The notes under the pieces were generated by a model. The model worked only from the letters and a program-made list of their open reading frames with translations, did not search any database and was not told the DNA's origin. Of a stretch of DNA of 64,000 bases, positions 1 to 8,618 are shown one piece after another. The stretch lies in the NCBI GenBank assembly GCA_016715195.1, contig JADKBB010000005.1:89688-153687 (forward strand), written 5' to 3'. The stretch's first letter is position 1; each line of letters begins with the position of its first letter. Source of the DNA: Candidatus Villigracilis proximus (GTDB lineage: Bacteria; Chloroflexota; Anaerolineae; Anaerolineales; Villigracilaceae). A program made the translations under genes and the position numbers.

Positions 1-1395
1 GTGTTTGCTCCTGATGAAGATGTGGCACGCATGACTTTTTTTGGGTTGTACGCGCTGCAACATCGCGGACAGGAAGCCGCAGGGATGGCCGTTGCAGATG
101 GACGCGCGATGTCCATACACAAAGGTGTCGGGCTGGTATCGCAGGTATTTACATCGTCGGTGATGGATAAGTTGAGCGGGCATTATGCAATTGGGCATAC
201 GCGTTATTCAACAACGGGCTCGTCATCGGAACGCAATGCGCAGCCGTTTATGATCGAGACCATGCATGGTCCGCTGGCGTTGGCGCATAATGGCAATTTG
301 GTGAACTCGGCTGAGTTGCGCGAAGAGTTGATGCAGCAGGGCGTTGGGCTTTCGTCGTCATCTGATACCGAAGTGATGACGATGATGTTGGCGCGTAATG
401 GCGGCAGAACCTGGGAGGAGCGGATTAAGTATGCGATGAAAAAATGGGTCGGTGCGTATTCGCTGGTGATTTTGACTCGTGATAGTGTTTATGCGGTGCG
501 CGACCCGTGGGGATTTCGTCCGCTGTGTATTGGGTTGCTCCCGAGCGGCGGACATGCGGTGGCTTCTGAAACAGGCGCTTTGCAAACACTAGGCTGTGAA
601 GCTATTCGTGATGTGAAACCCGGTGAGATCGTGGAGCTTTCAGATAATGCGCTAAAAGTAATGCAGGCTTTGCCGTCAGTGAAGCCTTCGGCGATGTGTG
701 TCTTTGAGCATATTTATTTTGCGCGTCCTGATCAGGTGTGGGATGGGATCGGTGTGCATACTGTGCGGCAACGATTGGGGGAGGAGTTGGCGCGGGAGGT
801 GCTCAACGGATCGCTGCACGAATCGGATGAATTAATGGCGGATGTGGTGATTCCTGTGCCTGATTCTTCGGTGCCTGCGGCGATTGGATTTTCGCATGTG
901 AGTGGGATTCCGTATAACGATGGCTTTATTAAGAATCGTTATGTCGGGCGGACTTTTATTGAGCCGACTGATTCATTGCGCAAACGCGGTGTGGCGTTGA
1001 AGTTCAATGTGATTAATGAAAATGTGCGCGATAAACGTGTGATCATGGTCGACGATAGTATTGTGCGCGGGAATACAACTGGACCGTTGATCAAGCTGCT
1101 GCGTAGTGCCGGCGCGAAGGAAGTACATGTTGCGATTACTTGTCCGCCGATTGCACATCCGTGTTTTATGGGTGTAGATATGGGCAAGCATGATAATTTG
1201 ATCGCTCATAAAAGAACGGTCGAGGATATCCGCCAATTTGTTGATGCAGATAGTTTGTATTATTTGTCGTTGGATGGCATGATGCGCGCGGTGGGACGCA
1301 AGGATGGATTTTGTCAGGCTTGCTTTACGGGGCAGTATCCGATACAGGTGGATGTTGATACAGTGAAGACCGGGTTTGAGAGAAGTTTGAAATAG
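1..1395 (+). CDS. purF: Amidophosphoribosyltransferase PurF, 5' end outside window
   Basis: First committed enzyme of de novo purine synthesis: it converts PRPP and glutamine to phosphoribosylamine. The reading frame is open from base 1. The first visible residues (FAPDEDVARMTFFGLYALQH) align just after the CGVFG start of the family, so the N-terminal nucleophile Cys lies upstream and the GTG at base 1 is not the real start. Visible are the glutaminase signature ALAHNGNLVN, the PRPP loop VIMVDDSIVRGNTT and cysteines placed as in the Fe-S-containing Bacillus-type enzyme (CVFEHIYF, IAHPCF, FCQACFTG). The C-terminus is complete at the TAG. It heads the purine run and is followed 52 bases later by purD-purM. 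Confidence 0.96.
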   Translation: MFAPDEDVARMTFFGLYALQHRGQEAAGMAVADGRAMSIHKGVGLVSQVFTSSVMDKLSGHYAIGHTRYSTTGSSSERNAQPFMIETMHGPLALAHNGNLVNSAELREELMQQGVGLSSSSDTEVMTMMLARNGGRTWEERIKYAMKKWVGAYSLVILTRDSVYAVRDPWGFRPLCIGLLPSGGHAVASETGALQTLGCEAIRDVKPGEIVELSDNALKVMQALPSVKPSAMCVFEHIYFARPDQVWDGIGVHTVRQRLGEELAREVLNGSLHESDELMADVVIPVPDSSVPAAIGFSHVSGIPYNDGFIKNRYVGRTFIEPTDSLRKRGVALKFNVINENVRDKRVIMVDDSIVRGNTTGPLIKLLRSAGAKEVHVAITCPPIAHPCFMGVDMGKHDNLIAHKRTVEDIRQFVDADSLYYLSLDGMMRAVGRKDGFCQACFTGQYPIQVDVDTVKTGFERSLK

Positions 1396-1447
1396 GGCAG
1401 TGAACGGATTACTCAACGGATATTAATCGGATGAACGGATAAGAGCA

Positions 1448-3709
1448 ATGGATATGGGAAAGCATATGAATGTATTGATCATTGGTTCGGGCGGGCGGGA
1501 ACATGCGATGGCGTGGAAGGTGGCGCAGTCGCCGCGATTGACGAAGTTGTATATTGCGCCCGGTAATGCCGGGACAGGCGATTGCGGTGAAAATGTTTTG
1601 CTGGATGTGACGAGTCATGTGGAGGTTGTCCGCTTTTGCAGGGAGAAGCAGATCGATCTGGTGCTGATCGGGCCTGAGATTCCACTGGCAGACGGGTTGG
1701 CAGATTCACTGTCAGCGGAACGAATCCGCTGTTTTGGGCCGAGTCAGGCTGCGGCGCAGATAGAAGCGTCGAAGTCATTTGCAAAGGATTTCATGGCGCG
1801 GCATCATATCCCAACGGCGCGTTATGCCACGTTCGATAAAGTCCGCGATGTGATTGATTATCTTGAGAGCGTGGATTATCCGGTTGTGATTAAGGCTTCC
1901 GGTTTGGCAGCCGGAAAGGGTGTGATTTTGCCTGAGACACTGGATGAGGCCAAGGCTGTTGTTGAATCAATTTTGGTTGACAAAACATTTGGCGAGGCGG
2001 GAAGCGAAGTGATCATTGAAGAACGCCTGAGTGGACAGGAAGTATCGTTGATGGCGTTCACGGACGGCGAGACGATTATCCCGATGCTGCCTGCCCAGGA
2101 TCATAAACGTTTGCTGGATGGTGATAATGGACCTAATACTGGCGGCATGGGCGCGTATGCTCCCGCTCCCATATTCACTGCAGATTTGATGCACGAAGCT
2201 GTTGAATCCATTTTGAAGCCTGCGGTTGACGGATTGCGAAATGAAAACATTCCTTTTGTCGGTGTGTTATATGCAGGGTTGATGCTCACCCAAAACGGCA
2301 TTTATGCGCTGGAGTTTAACTGCCGCTTTGGCGACCCCGAGACTCAAGCTGTGCTCCCATTGCTTGAAACAGATTTGCTTGATATCGCCGACGCCTGTGT
2401 GGACGGAAAACTAAAGGATGCAAATATCCGCTGGAAGGATGGGGCCGCGGTGTGTTTGGTGCTGGCGAGCAAGGGCTATCCTGACAAAGTGGAGAGCGGC
2501 AAGATCGTAAAGTTTGAAGCATTATCGGCAAATTCAGTTTGTTTTCATGCAGGTACGAAATTTAATAGTGATGAAGTTATTACTTCAGGTGGAAGGGTCT
2601 TTGGGCTAACCTTTTGGGCTCGTGATATTAATTCTGCTGTGAAGCAGGTCTATGCAAATGTGGGTAAGGTTTCTTTTGATGGGATGCAGTTTCGTAAAGA
2701 TATTGCGTATCGTGCTTTGAAAAAATCATCTTATGCAGATTCAGGTGTCTCCATCGACGCGGGCAATCATGCAGTTGACTTAATGAAAGACGCGGTCAAA
2801 TCCACATACACACCATCCGTTCTTTCCGGTCTCGGCTCCTTTGGCGGACTTTATGATGTCTCTGCATTAAAAGAATTTGATAAACCCGTGCTTGTTGCAT
2901 CCACTGATGGCGTTGGTACAAAAGTAAAATTGGCCGCTTACGCTGGGCGTTATCGCGGCATTGGTCACGACATCGTCAACCACTGTATCAATGATATTCT
3001 TGTGCAGGGCGCACGTCCGCTTTTCTTTATGGATTACTTCGCCACCTCAAAGCTTGACCCAGAAATTACCGCAGAAGTGGTGACTGGCATGGCTGAGGCT
3101 TGTAAAGAATCTGGCGTGGCGTTGCTCGGCGGCGAGACTGCCGAGATGCCGGGCGTTTATCAGCCAAACGAATTTGACGTCGCCGGAACAATTGTCGGCG
3201 TGGTAGAGCGCGATGCGATTCTGCCGCGTAATAATTTACAGGTCAGTGATGTGCTGATTGGCCTCGTGTCTTCAGGTCCGCATACGAATGGCTATTCACT
3301 CATCCGCAAAGTTTTTGCCGATACACAACTTGACCCCGCCCTCGCTGATGCATTGCTTGCTCCGCATCGTTCTTATTATTCCGCGCTCCAGCCTGTACTC
3401 GCGCATGTAAAAGCTCTTGCGCATATTACCGGAGGAGGATTCATCGAGAACATTCCGCGCGTCTTGACAGAGAATCTTGACGCACAGATTTACCTCACCT
3501 CATGGACGCCTCCAACTATCTGGAAACTGATTCAGTCCGAAGGGCATATCGCCACCGACGAAATGTACCGCGTCTTCAACATGGGCATTGGCATGATTAT
3601 CATTGCCGATAAATCTGAAGTCGTCAAAATCCAAAACCTCATCCCCGAACAAACCTTTATCATTGGCGAACTTGTTAATGGTGAAAAGAAAGTCCGCCTG
3701 ATTCCCTAA
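1448..3709 (+). CDS. purD-purM: Bifunctional GAR synthetase / AIR synthetase (PurD-PurM fusion)
   Basis: One 753-residue frame carries two purine enzymes. Residues about 7-430 are GAR synthetase (start NVLIIGSGGREHAMAWK, ATP-grasp core, NTGGMGAYAP, FNCRFGDPETQ). Residues about 433-753 are AIR synthetase (SYADSGVSIDAGN, STDGVGTKVKLA, GHDIVNHCINDI, LLGGETAEMPG, SGPHTNGYSLIRK). The linker is only a few residues and there is no frame break. The family alignment favours the internal ATG at 1466 (MNVLIIG) over 1448; neither has a strong Shine-Dalgarno. The same order of domains occurs in yeast ADE5,7 and in the front of animal GART, whereas most bacteria keep the genes separate. Both activities look intact. 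Confidence 0.95.
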   Translation: MDMGKHMNVLIIGSGGREHAMAWKVAQSPRLTKLYIAPGNAGTGDCGENVLLDVTSHVEVVRFCREKQIDLVLIGPEIPLADGLADSLSAERIRCFGPSQAAAQIEASKSFAKDFMARHHIPTARYATFDKVRDVIDYLESVDYPVVIKASGLAAGKGVILPETLDEAKAVVESILVDKTFGEAGSEVIIEERLSGQEVSLMAFTDGETIIPMLPAQDHKRLLDGDNGPNTGGMGAYAPAPIFTADLMHEAVESILKPAVDGLRNENIPFVGVLYAGLMLTQNGIYALEFNCRFGDPETQAVLPLLETDLLDIADACVDGKLKDANIRWKDGAAVCLVLASKGYPDKVESGKIVKFEALSANSVCFHAGTKFNSDEVITSGGRVFGLTFWARDINSAVKQVYANVGKVSFDGMQFRKDIAYRALKKSSYADSGVSIDAGNHAVDLMKDAVKSTYTPSVLSGLGSFGGLYDVSALKEFDKPVLVASTDGVGTKVKLAAYAGRYRGIGHDIVNHCINDILVQGARPLFFMDYFATSKLDPEITAEVVTGMAEACKESGVALLGGETAEMPGVYQPNEFDVAGTIVGVVERDAILPRNNLQVSDVLIGLVSSGPHTNGYSLIRKVFADTQLDPALADALLAPHRSYYSALQPVLAHVKALAHITGGGFIENIPRVLTENLDAQIYLTSWTPPTIWKLIQSEGHIATDEMYRVFNMGIGMIIIADKSEVVKIQNLIPEQTFIIGELVNGEKKVRLIP

Positions 3710-3772
3710 TCAATCCGTTATCCGCTTTGCTAAAGGCGATCCGTTACATAATCTGATCAAAGGAAATTATCC

Positions 3773-4948
3773 ATGCCATCTTCTCTTCCTCTCCGTTATG
3801 GGGCCAATCCCCAGCAAGCGCCTGCCCGTGTCTTCATGAAATCTGATGTTGACTTGCCCATCACAGTCCTTAGCGGCTCGCCCGGTTATATTAATCTGCT
3901 GGATGCGTTGAATTCATGGCAGCTTGTCCGCGAGTTGAAATCGGCAATTGATCTGCCAGCGGCGGCTTCTTTCAAGCATGTCAGTCCGTCAGGGGCGGCT
4001 GTGGCGATGCCGCTTTCAGATGTGCTTAAGAAAATCTACTTTGTAGATGACATTGAACTTTCACCGCTTGCCACCGCTTATGCCCGCGCCCGTGGCGTGG
4101 ACCGTATGTCCTCCTTCGGCGATTGGATCGCACTCTCAGAGCCCGTGGACGTTCCCACCGCCAAACTCATCAGCCGTGAAGTTTCAGACGGTGTCATTGC
4201 GCCCGCTTATGAACCCGAAGCGCTTGAAATTCTCAAAAAGAAGAAGCAGGGAAAATATGCAGTTGTCCAAATTGACCCGGTTTACGAACCATCCGATTTG
4301 GAAACGCGCGATGTCTTTGGCATTACTTTTGAACAACATCGCCATGATCGCCTCGTCACACCCGCAGACTTTGCCAACATCGTCACAAAAAACAAAGACC
4401 TCCCTGAAAGTGCTGTCCGCGATATGTTGATCGCGTGGATAACTCTTAAGTACACCCAGTCGAACTCTGTTTGTTACACCGTAGATGGACAGGTGATCGG
4501 CGTGGGTGCAGGCCAGCAATCGCGTGTGCATTGCGCCCGTCTTGCCGGCTCCAAAGCGGATTTGTGGCGACTGCGCCAACATCCATCTGTTTTGAATCTT
4601 CCATTCAAACCTGGTATCAAACGTCCCGACCGTGATAACGCCATTGATCAATTCCTTCAGCCCGATGTGACCGAAGCCGAAAAATCCAACTGGGCAAACG
4701 TCTTCACAGAATTACCGAATCAACTCTCAGTTACAGAAAGACGCGCGTGGCTGGATGGCATGTCTGATGTTGTGCTCGGCTCCGATGCATTCTTCCCATT
4801 CCGCGATTCAATTGATCGTGCAGCCAAAAGCGGTGTGAAATATGTCCTGCAGCCCGGCGGCTCCAATCGTGACGAAGATGTCATCGCTGCCTGTGACGAA
4901 TACGGCATGACCATGATCTTCAGCGGCGTTCGCCTTTTTCATCATTAG
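3773..4948 (+). CDS. AICAR transformylase, stand-alone, eukaryotic ATIC-like type
   Basis: Transfers the formyl group from 10-formyl-THF to AICAR (penultimate step to IMP). The 391 residues match only the C-terminal half of a bifunctional PurH/ATIC and contain no cyclohydrolase domain. Motifs are LRYGANPQQAPA, ITVLSGSPGYINLLDALNSW, SFKHVSPSGAAVA, YARARGVDRMSSFGD, SREVSDGVIAP, NVVTKNKDLPES-like (here NIVTKNKDLPES), KYTQSNSVCY, VIGVGAGQQSRVHCARLAG and the final RLFHH. From memory these resemble animal ATIC closely, including KHVSP in place of the KHTNPCG usual in bacterial PurH. An AAAGGAAATT element precedes the ATG. purN starts one base after the stop, so the two are probably coupled. Stand-alone enzymes of this family are known but uncommon. 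Confidence 0.93.
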   Translation: MPSSLPLRYGANPQQAPARVFMKSDVDLPITVLSGSPGYINLLDALNSWQLVRELKSAIDLPAAASFKHVSPSGAAVAMPLSDVLKKIYFVDDIELSPLATAYARARGVDRMSSFGDWIALSEPVDVPTAKLISREVSDGVIAPAYEPEALEILKKKKQGKYAVVQIDPVYEPSDLETRDVFGITFEQHRHDRLVTPADFANIVTKNKDLPESAVRDMLIAWITLKYTQSNSVCYTVDGQVIGVGAGQQSRVHCARLAGSKADLWRLRQHPSVLNLPFKPGIKRPDRDNAIDQFLQPDVTEAEKSNWANVFTELPNQLSVTERRAWLDGMSDVVLGSDAFFPFRDSIDRAAKSGVKYVLQPGGSNRDEDVIAACDEYGMTMIFSGVRLFHH

Positions 4949-4949
4949 A

Positions 4950-5552
4950 ATGACAGCGCGACTCGTTGTACTCATTTCTGGAAATGGCTCCAACTTGCAA
5001 GCCATCCTTGATGCCTGCGCTTCAGGTGAACTTGATGCAACCGTTGTGTCGGTCATCAGTAATAAAGCCGATGCGTATGGATTAATCCGCGCAAAGAATG
5101 CAGGTGTTGAATCTATTCATTTTCCGAAACTCGAAAATGAATCGCGTCAGCAATATGATTCCCGACTCGCTAACTACGTAACCACCAAACAGTCCGATTA
5201 CATAATCCTCGCCGGCTGGATGAAGATTCTTTCCTCTTTCTTTCTTTCCTCATTTCCGAACCGCGTCATCAATTTGCATCCCGCTTTACCCGATACCTTC
5301 CCCGGCACGCACGCCATCGAACGCGCCTACGAAGCCTGGCAGTGCGGACAAATAAAACACACCGGCGTCATGGTGCATCTCGTCCCCGATGAAGGCGTGG
5401 ATAACGGCCCCGTGCTCGCCACAGAACTCGTTCCCATCTTTGCAGACGATACATTAGAATCTCTTGAAACCCGTGTTCATCAAACCGAACATTCGTTGTT
5501 GACCAATACTCTAAAAACTATTCTCTCTGCGAAGAATACAGAATTGCACTAA
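4950..5552 (+). CDS. purN: Phosphoribosylglycinamide formyltransferase PurN
   Basis: Folate-dependent GAR transformylase, third step of purine synthesis. The 200 residues have the usual length and show LVVLISGNGSNLQAIL at the N-terminus, AGWMKILS, the catalytic Asn and His in VINLHPALPDTFPG, then HTGVMVHLVPDEGVDNGPVL with the catalytic Asp. The usual HPSLLP is here HPALPD. The ATG lies one base after the AICAR transformylase stop and no independent promoter is visible. purH N-half follows after a short gap that contains a dispersed repeat. Confidence 0.95.
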   Translation: MTARLVVLISGNGSNLQAILDACASGELDATVVSVISNKADAYGLIRAKNAGVESIHFPKLENESRQQYDSRLANYVTTKQSDYIILAGWMKILSSFFLSSFPNRVINLHPALPDTFPGTHAIERAYEAWQCGQIKHTGVMVHLVPDEGVDNGPVLATELVPIFADDTLESLETRVHQTEHSLLTNTLKTILSAKNTELH

Positions 5553-5590
5553 GGTTTTCCTTTGTGTCACTTCGTGTCCTTCGTGGTAAA
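5547..5590. repeat. Dispersed CTTTGTG/CTTCGTGG repeat between purN and purH
   Basis: The gap carries CACTAAGGTTTTCCTTTGTG followed by CACTTCGTGTCCTTCGTGGT. The first 20 bases recur exactly at 63777-63796, and the second part resembles the reverse complement of 48015-48035. It overlaps the purN stop and lies just upstream of the AAAAAAGGAAA that serves as purH ribosome binding site. Confidence 0.7.
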
Positions 5591-5602
5591 AAAGGAAACC
5601 AA

Positions 5603-6175
5603 ATGCCCACAGCCATTCTCTCTGTTCACAATAAAACCGGCCTTCTTGAATTCGCCCAGGGACTCGCCGCCCTTGGCTGGAATCTGCTCGCCTCCGGCGG
5701 CACCGCCAAACTTCTGCGTGACAACAACATCAACGTCACCGAAGTTGCTGATTACACAAAATCACCAGAGCTTCTTGGCGGACGTGTAAAAACTTTGCAC
5801 CCTGCCATTCACGGCGGCTTGCTCGCACGCCCGACTGAATCTGATCATAATGAACTGCTCAACCTTGGCTGGGACTATATTGATCTTGTCGCTGTTAATC
5901 TTTATCCATTTGAAGAGACGATTGCCAAGCCCAATGTCACCTATGCCGATGCGATCGAGAATATTGATATCGGCGGTGTCACACTGATTCGCGCCGCGGC
6001 CAAAAATCACGAACGTGTGACTCTCGTTTGCGATCCCGCTGATTATGCCGAAGTGCTATCCGCGCTGCAACAGGGTGGATTCCTTTTGAGACCAGAAAAA
6101 AACTTGCAGTCAAGGGCTTCAAGTCCACGGCAAATTATGACACCCTTATTTCAAAATATTTGGATAACTAAATGA
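5603..6175 (+). CDS. purH: IMP cyclohydrolase (PurH N-terminal half), frameshifted near the end
   Basis: Closes FAICAR to IMP. The protein is one MGS-like domain: AILSVHNKTGLLEFAQGL, LLASGGTAKLL, GGRVKTLHPAIHGGLLAR, DLVAVNLYPFEET, NIDIGGVTLIRAAAKNH. The start at 5603 is preceded by AAAGGAAACCAA. After GG at 6077-6078 the read frame drifts to an unrelated tail. Restoring one G gives a continuation reading GGIPFETRKKLAVKGFKSTA and then NYDTLISKYL, the normal cyclohydrolase end, stopping at TAA 6169-6171 directly against the purB ATG. The intact gene is therefore almost certainly 5603-6171. A homopolymer sequencing error is more likely than real decay. Confidence 0.9.
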   Translation: MPTAILSVHNKTGLLEFAQGLAALGWNLLASGGTAKLLRDNNINVTEVADYTKSPELLGGRVKTLHPAIHGGLLARPTESDHNELLNLGWDYIDLVAVNLYPFEETIAKPNVTYADAIENIDIGGVTLIRAAAKNHERVTLVCDPADYAEVLSALQQGGFLLRPEKNLQSRASSPRQIMTPLFQNIWITK

Positions 6176-7434
6176 CCCATCCGCTTAATCTTCTTTCTTC
6201 TTTGGATGGTCGCTACGCAGACTCAACCGCCCCTTTGAGCGGACACTTCTCCGAGTTCGCTTTTCTACGCGATCGGGTGCGCGTCGAACTCGACTTTTTA
6301 GCTGCTCTTTCCAAAATCGGCCTGATCCGCCCTTTGACATCTTCCGAGTCTGCGCAAATTGAATCCATCAAATCCAATTTCACCATCGCGGATGCAGAGT
6401 CGATTCAAGCCCATGAGCGCAAGACTCGTCATGATGTGAAAGCCATCGAGTATTTCTTGCAGGATAAATTACAAGATTCGTCTCTCAAAGATCTGCTCCC
6501 GTGGATTCACTTTGGTCTGACCTCTGAAGACGTGAATAACATTGCGCAGGTCATTGCTTTGCGTGACTCACGTGATAATGTTCTTCTCCCGACTTTGAAT
6601 GGGCTAATCACTTCGCTGGTTGAATTTGCAAAGCAAAACCGCGCGTTGCCCATGCTCGCCCGCACCCACGGACAATTTGCCGTGCCAACCACATTGGGAA
6701 AAGAATTCGCCATTTATATTGCCCGCCTGAAAACCGCTCGTGACGAAATATCCGCGCACCGTTTTGAAGCCAAGTTGACCGGCGCGGTGGGCAACCTCAA
6801 TGCATTACAGGCTTCCATGCCGCAAGTGGACTGGCTGACTTTTGGCAAAGAATTCATTGCCAGTTATGATCTTGTATCGAACCCGATCACGACTCAAATT
6901 TTGCCTTACGATAACTGGATCCGTTATTTTGACGCGCTGCGATTGACCAATTCCATTTTGATCGATTTTTCTCAGGATGTTTGGCGTTATATCAGCGATG
7001 GGATTCTCAAACAGGCGGTGGTTCAAGGTGAAGTCGGTTCTTCGACCATGCCGCAGAAAGTGAACCCGATTGACTTTGAAAATGCAGAAGGTAATCTTGG
7101 TGTTGCCAATGCGCTATTTACACATTACGCCCAAAAATTGACCGTTTCAAGATTACAGCGTGACCTATCTGATTCAACTGTCCGCCGTACGTTTGGGACG
7201 GCGCTTGGGCATACGCTGGTGGCGTGGCTCAACTTGCAGCGCGGCATGAAGCGCATCGCCGCGGACGAGGTGAAGATCAAAGCCGAGTTGAATGCTCATT
7301 GGGAAGTCATCGCTGAATACAGCCCATCCAATTTTGGACGGGCTGTTTTGTTTTATTTGATGCCGACCAGTTCAACATCAAATATCAGAGTCGCGTTTGG
7401 GGGAATGACTCCGCCTGCGCCGCTTTCACCGTAG
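6172..7434 (+). CDS. purB: Adenylosuccinate lyase PurB, C-terminally truncated
   Basis: Cleaves SAICAR and adenylosuccinate. The E. coli-like PurB body is clear: PLNLLSSLDGRYAD start, HERKTRHDVKAIEY, TSEDVNNIA, ARTHGQFAVPTTLGKE, the flexible catalytic loop VGSSTMPQKVNPIDFENAEG and VSRLQRDLSDSTV. Homology stops at HWEVIAE near 7318. The last 37 or so residues are only the antisense reading of a terminator and the end of the FKBP gene. Relative to a roughly 456-residue enzyme, about 55 C-terminal residues are missing. Either a deletion or an assembly join removed them. The active-site loop remains, but the last helical region is lost, so function is doubtful as drawn. Confidence 0.9.
   Translation: MTHPLNLLSSLDGRYADSTAPLSGHFSEFAFLRDRVRVELDFLAALSKIGLIRPLTSSESAQIESIKSNFTIADAESIQAHERKTRHDVKAIEYFLQDKLQDSSLKDLLPWIHFGLTSEDVNNIAQVIALRDSRDNVLLPTLNGLITSLVEFAKQNRALPMLARTHGQFAVPTTLGKEFAIYIARLKTARDEISAHRFEAKLTGAVGNLNALQASMPQVDWLTFGKEFIASYDLVSNPITTQILPYDNWIRYFDALRLTNSILIDFSQDVWRYISDGILKQAVVQGEVGSSTMPQKVNPIDFENAEGNLGVANALFTHYAQKLTVSRLQRDLSDSTVRRTFGTALGHTLVAWLNLQRGMKRIAADEVKIKAELNAHWEVIAEYSPSNFGRAVLFYLMPTSSTSNIRVAFGGMTPPAPLSP
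7321..7355 (+). terminator. Hairpin between purB remnant and FKBP gene
   Basis: AGCCCATCC (7321-7329) pairs with GGACGGGCT (7336-7344), followed on the plus strand by GTTTTGTTTTATTT. On the minus strand one pair becomes G-U, so the stem also fits the FKBP transcript, but the minus-strand side has no T-run: it abuts purB codons directly at 7320. This fits a breakpoint at the hairpin edge. Confidence 0.7.
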
Positions 7435-7688
7435 GCCAGTTGCGGCGGGATGGTGAGGGTGGCTTTGCCGCCGACTTTCATCAGGGCGATGCCTTCGTCC
7501 CAGCCGCGGATGACACGGCCTTTGCCAAGCGGAAATTCGAGCGGTTCGCCGCGGCTGACGGAGCTGTCAAAGACTTTGCCATCGGGGAATTTGCCTGTGT
7601 AATGCACGCGCACGGTGTCGCCGGCTTTGGCTTGTGCGCCAGTGCCAGCCAGAACTTCTACGTATTCCAATCCACTTGCTGTTTTCAT
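7353..7688 (-). CDS. FKBP-type peptidyl-prolyl cis-trans isomerase
   Basis: Small cytoplasmic proline isomerase of 111 residues, close to a minimal FKBP12-type domain: DTVRVHYTGKFPDGKVFDSS, EPLEFPLGKGRVIRGWDEGI, GGKATLTIPPQLAYG, VIPPNATLIFDVELVGI. No signal peptide and no extra domains. The ATG is preceded by AAGGAGATAAA. It is convergent with purB and its stop codon lies inside the inter-gene terminator region. Confidence 0.96.
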   Translation of the reverse strand: MKTASGLEYVEVLAGTGAQAKAGDTVRVHYTGKFPDGKVFDSSVSRGEPLEFPLGKGRVIRGWDEGIALMKVGGKATLTIPPQLAYGESGAGGVIPPNATLIFDVELVGIK

Positions 7689-7925
7689 TTTATCTCCTTG
7701 AGTTGACTATTAATATCATCCACGTTTTTATGGAAGGCGTCTATTTTATCAGGTGAGCAGGGGAAAGCCAAAAGGGAGAATTTGTTCTTTGGGTAGAATC
7801 AACTGTCAGGGCGGAAGAACCGGTTGTAACTTCCGTCACAAATAAAAATGACATCCGTCCATGTTCAATAGATTGGGTTTCGGGAATAATAAGGTCAACC
7901 ATATATAAATTAATAGGTGAGCCTT

Positions 7926-8606
7926 ATGATTGCGCAGCACTTAAGTGAAAGTACGGAAATGTATCTCAAAGCGATGGCTGAATTAAGCGATCACGATAAT
8001 GTGGTGGCTATTGCGCGTCTTGCAGAGCGTTTAAGCGTGACAGCCGTTTCTGCCAATGAAATGATGCGGCGTTTGGGTGAGCAGGGACTGGTGACACATA
8101 CGCCATACAAAGGCGTGGCGTTGACTGTGAAGGGGCGCGAGGTGGCGTGCAATGTAGTGCGCCGTCAGCGATTGTGGGAATGTTTTTTATACGATCATTT
8201 GAAGATCGAGTGGTCGCAGTTGTATGAATTGGCTTGTTCGCTTGAACATGCCACCGCGCCAGAAGTGACCGAGGCTTTGGATTTGTTTTTGGGGCATCCG
8301 AAGACTTGTCCGCGTGGAAATCCGATTCCGGATGCGGATGGTTTGTTCGTGCCTTTGAGTGGAATTCCATTGAGCGAGGTTGAAGTGGGGAAGACGGTGC
8401 GTGTATTGGCAGTGAATGCCACTGCCAAGGATGTATTGAAATATTTATTTGAACGAAATCTTTTACCGGGGCACGAAGTGAAGGTTATCGAAGCCGCACC
8501 GCTTCAAGGTCCGCTGACATTGCGCCTGGATGGAAAAAACAAAGATGTGGCGCTTGGGCTGTCACTGGCTGAGTTTGTGGTTGTGGAAGAAAATTCAAAT
8601 CAATGA
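7926..8606 (+). CDS. DtxR/MntR-family metal-dependent transcriptional regulator
   Basis: Probable iron (or manganese) sensor repressor for the downstream feo genes. The N-terminal winged helix (EMYLKAMAELSDHDNVVAIA, RLAERLSVTAVSANEMMRRL, GLVTHTPYKGVALTVKG) is followed by the dimerisation region (LWECFLYDHLKIEW, CSLEHATAPEVTEALDLFLG, HPKTCPRGNPIP) and a C-terminal SH3/FeoA-like domain (about 150-226). ATG 7926 is chosen because AGGTGA lies five bases upstream; the GTG at 7917 is inside that site. Upstream AAGGTCAACCATATAT (about 7891-7906) is a weak partial dyad that could be an operator. FeoA starts 12 bases after the stop. Confidence 0.92.
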   Translation: MIAQHLSESTEMYLKAMAELSDHDNVVAIARLAERLSVTAVSANEMMRRLGEQGLVTHTPYKGVALTVKGREVACNVVRRQRLWECFLYDHLKIEWSQLYELACSLEHATAPEVTEALDLFLGHPKTCPRGNPIPDADGLFVPLSGIPLSEVEVGKTVRVLAVNATAKDVLKYLFERNLLPGHEVKVIEAAPLQGPLTLRLDGKNKDVALGLSLAEFVVVEENSNQ

Positions 8607-8618
8607 GGAAACATCGAA

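Noticed and set aside
4184..4651. 155-codon antisense frame in the AICAR transformylase gene
   Set aside because: Shadow of a conserved gene; no ribosome site or domain.
7689..7925. Riboswitch or small RNA before the DtxR-type gene
   Set aside because: I could not find a recognisable aptamer or strong hairpin; only a promoter-like AT-rich stretch and a weak partial dyad.
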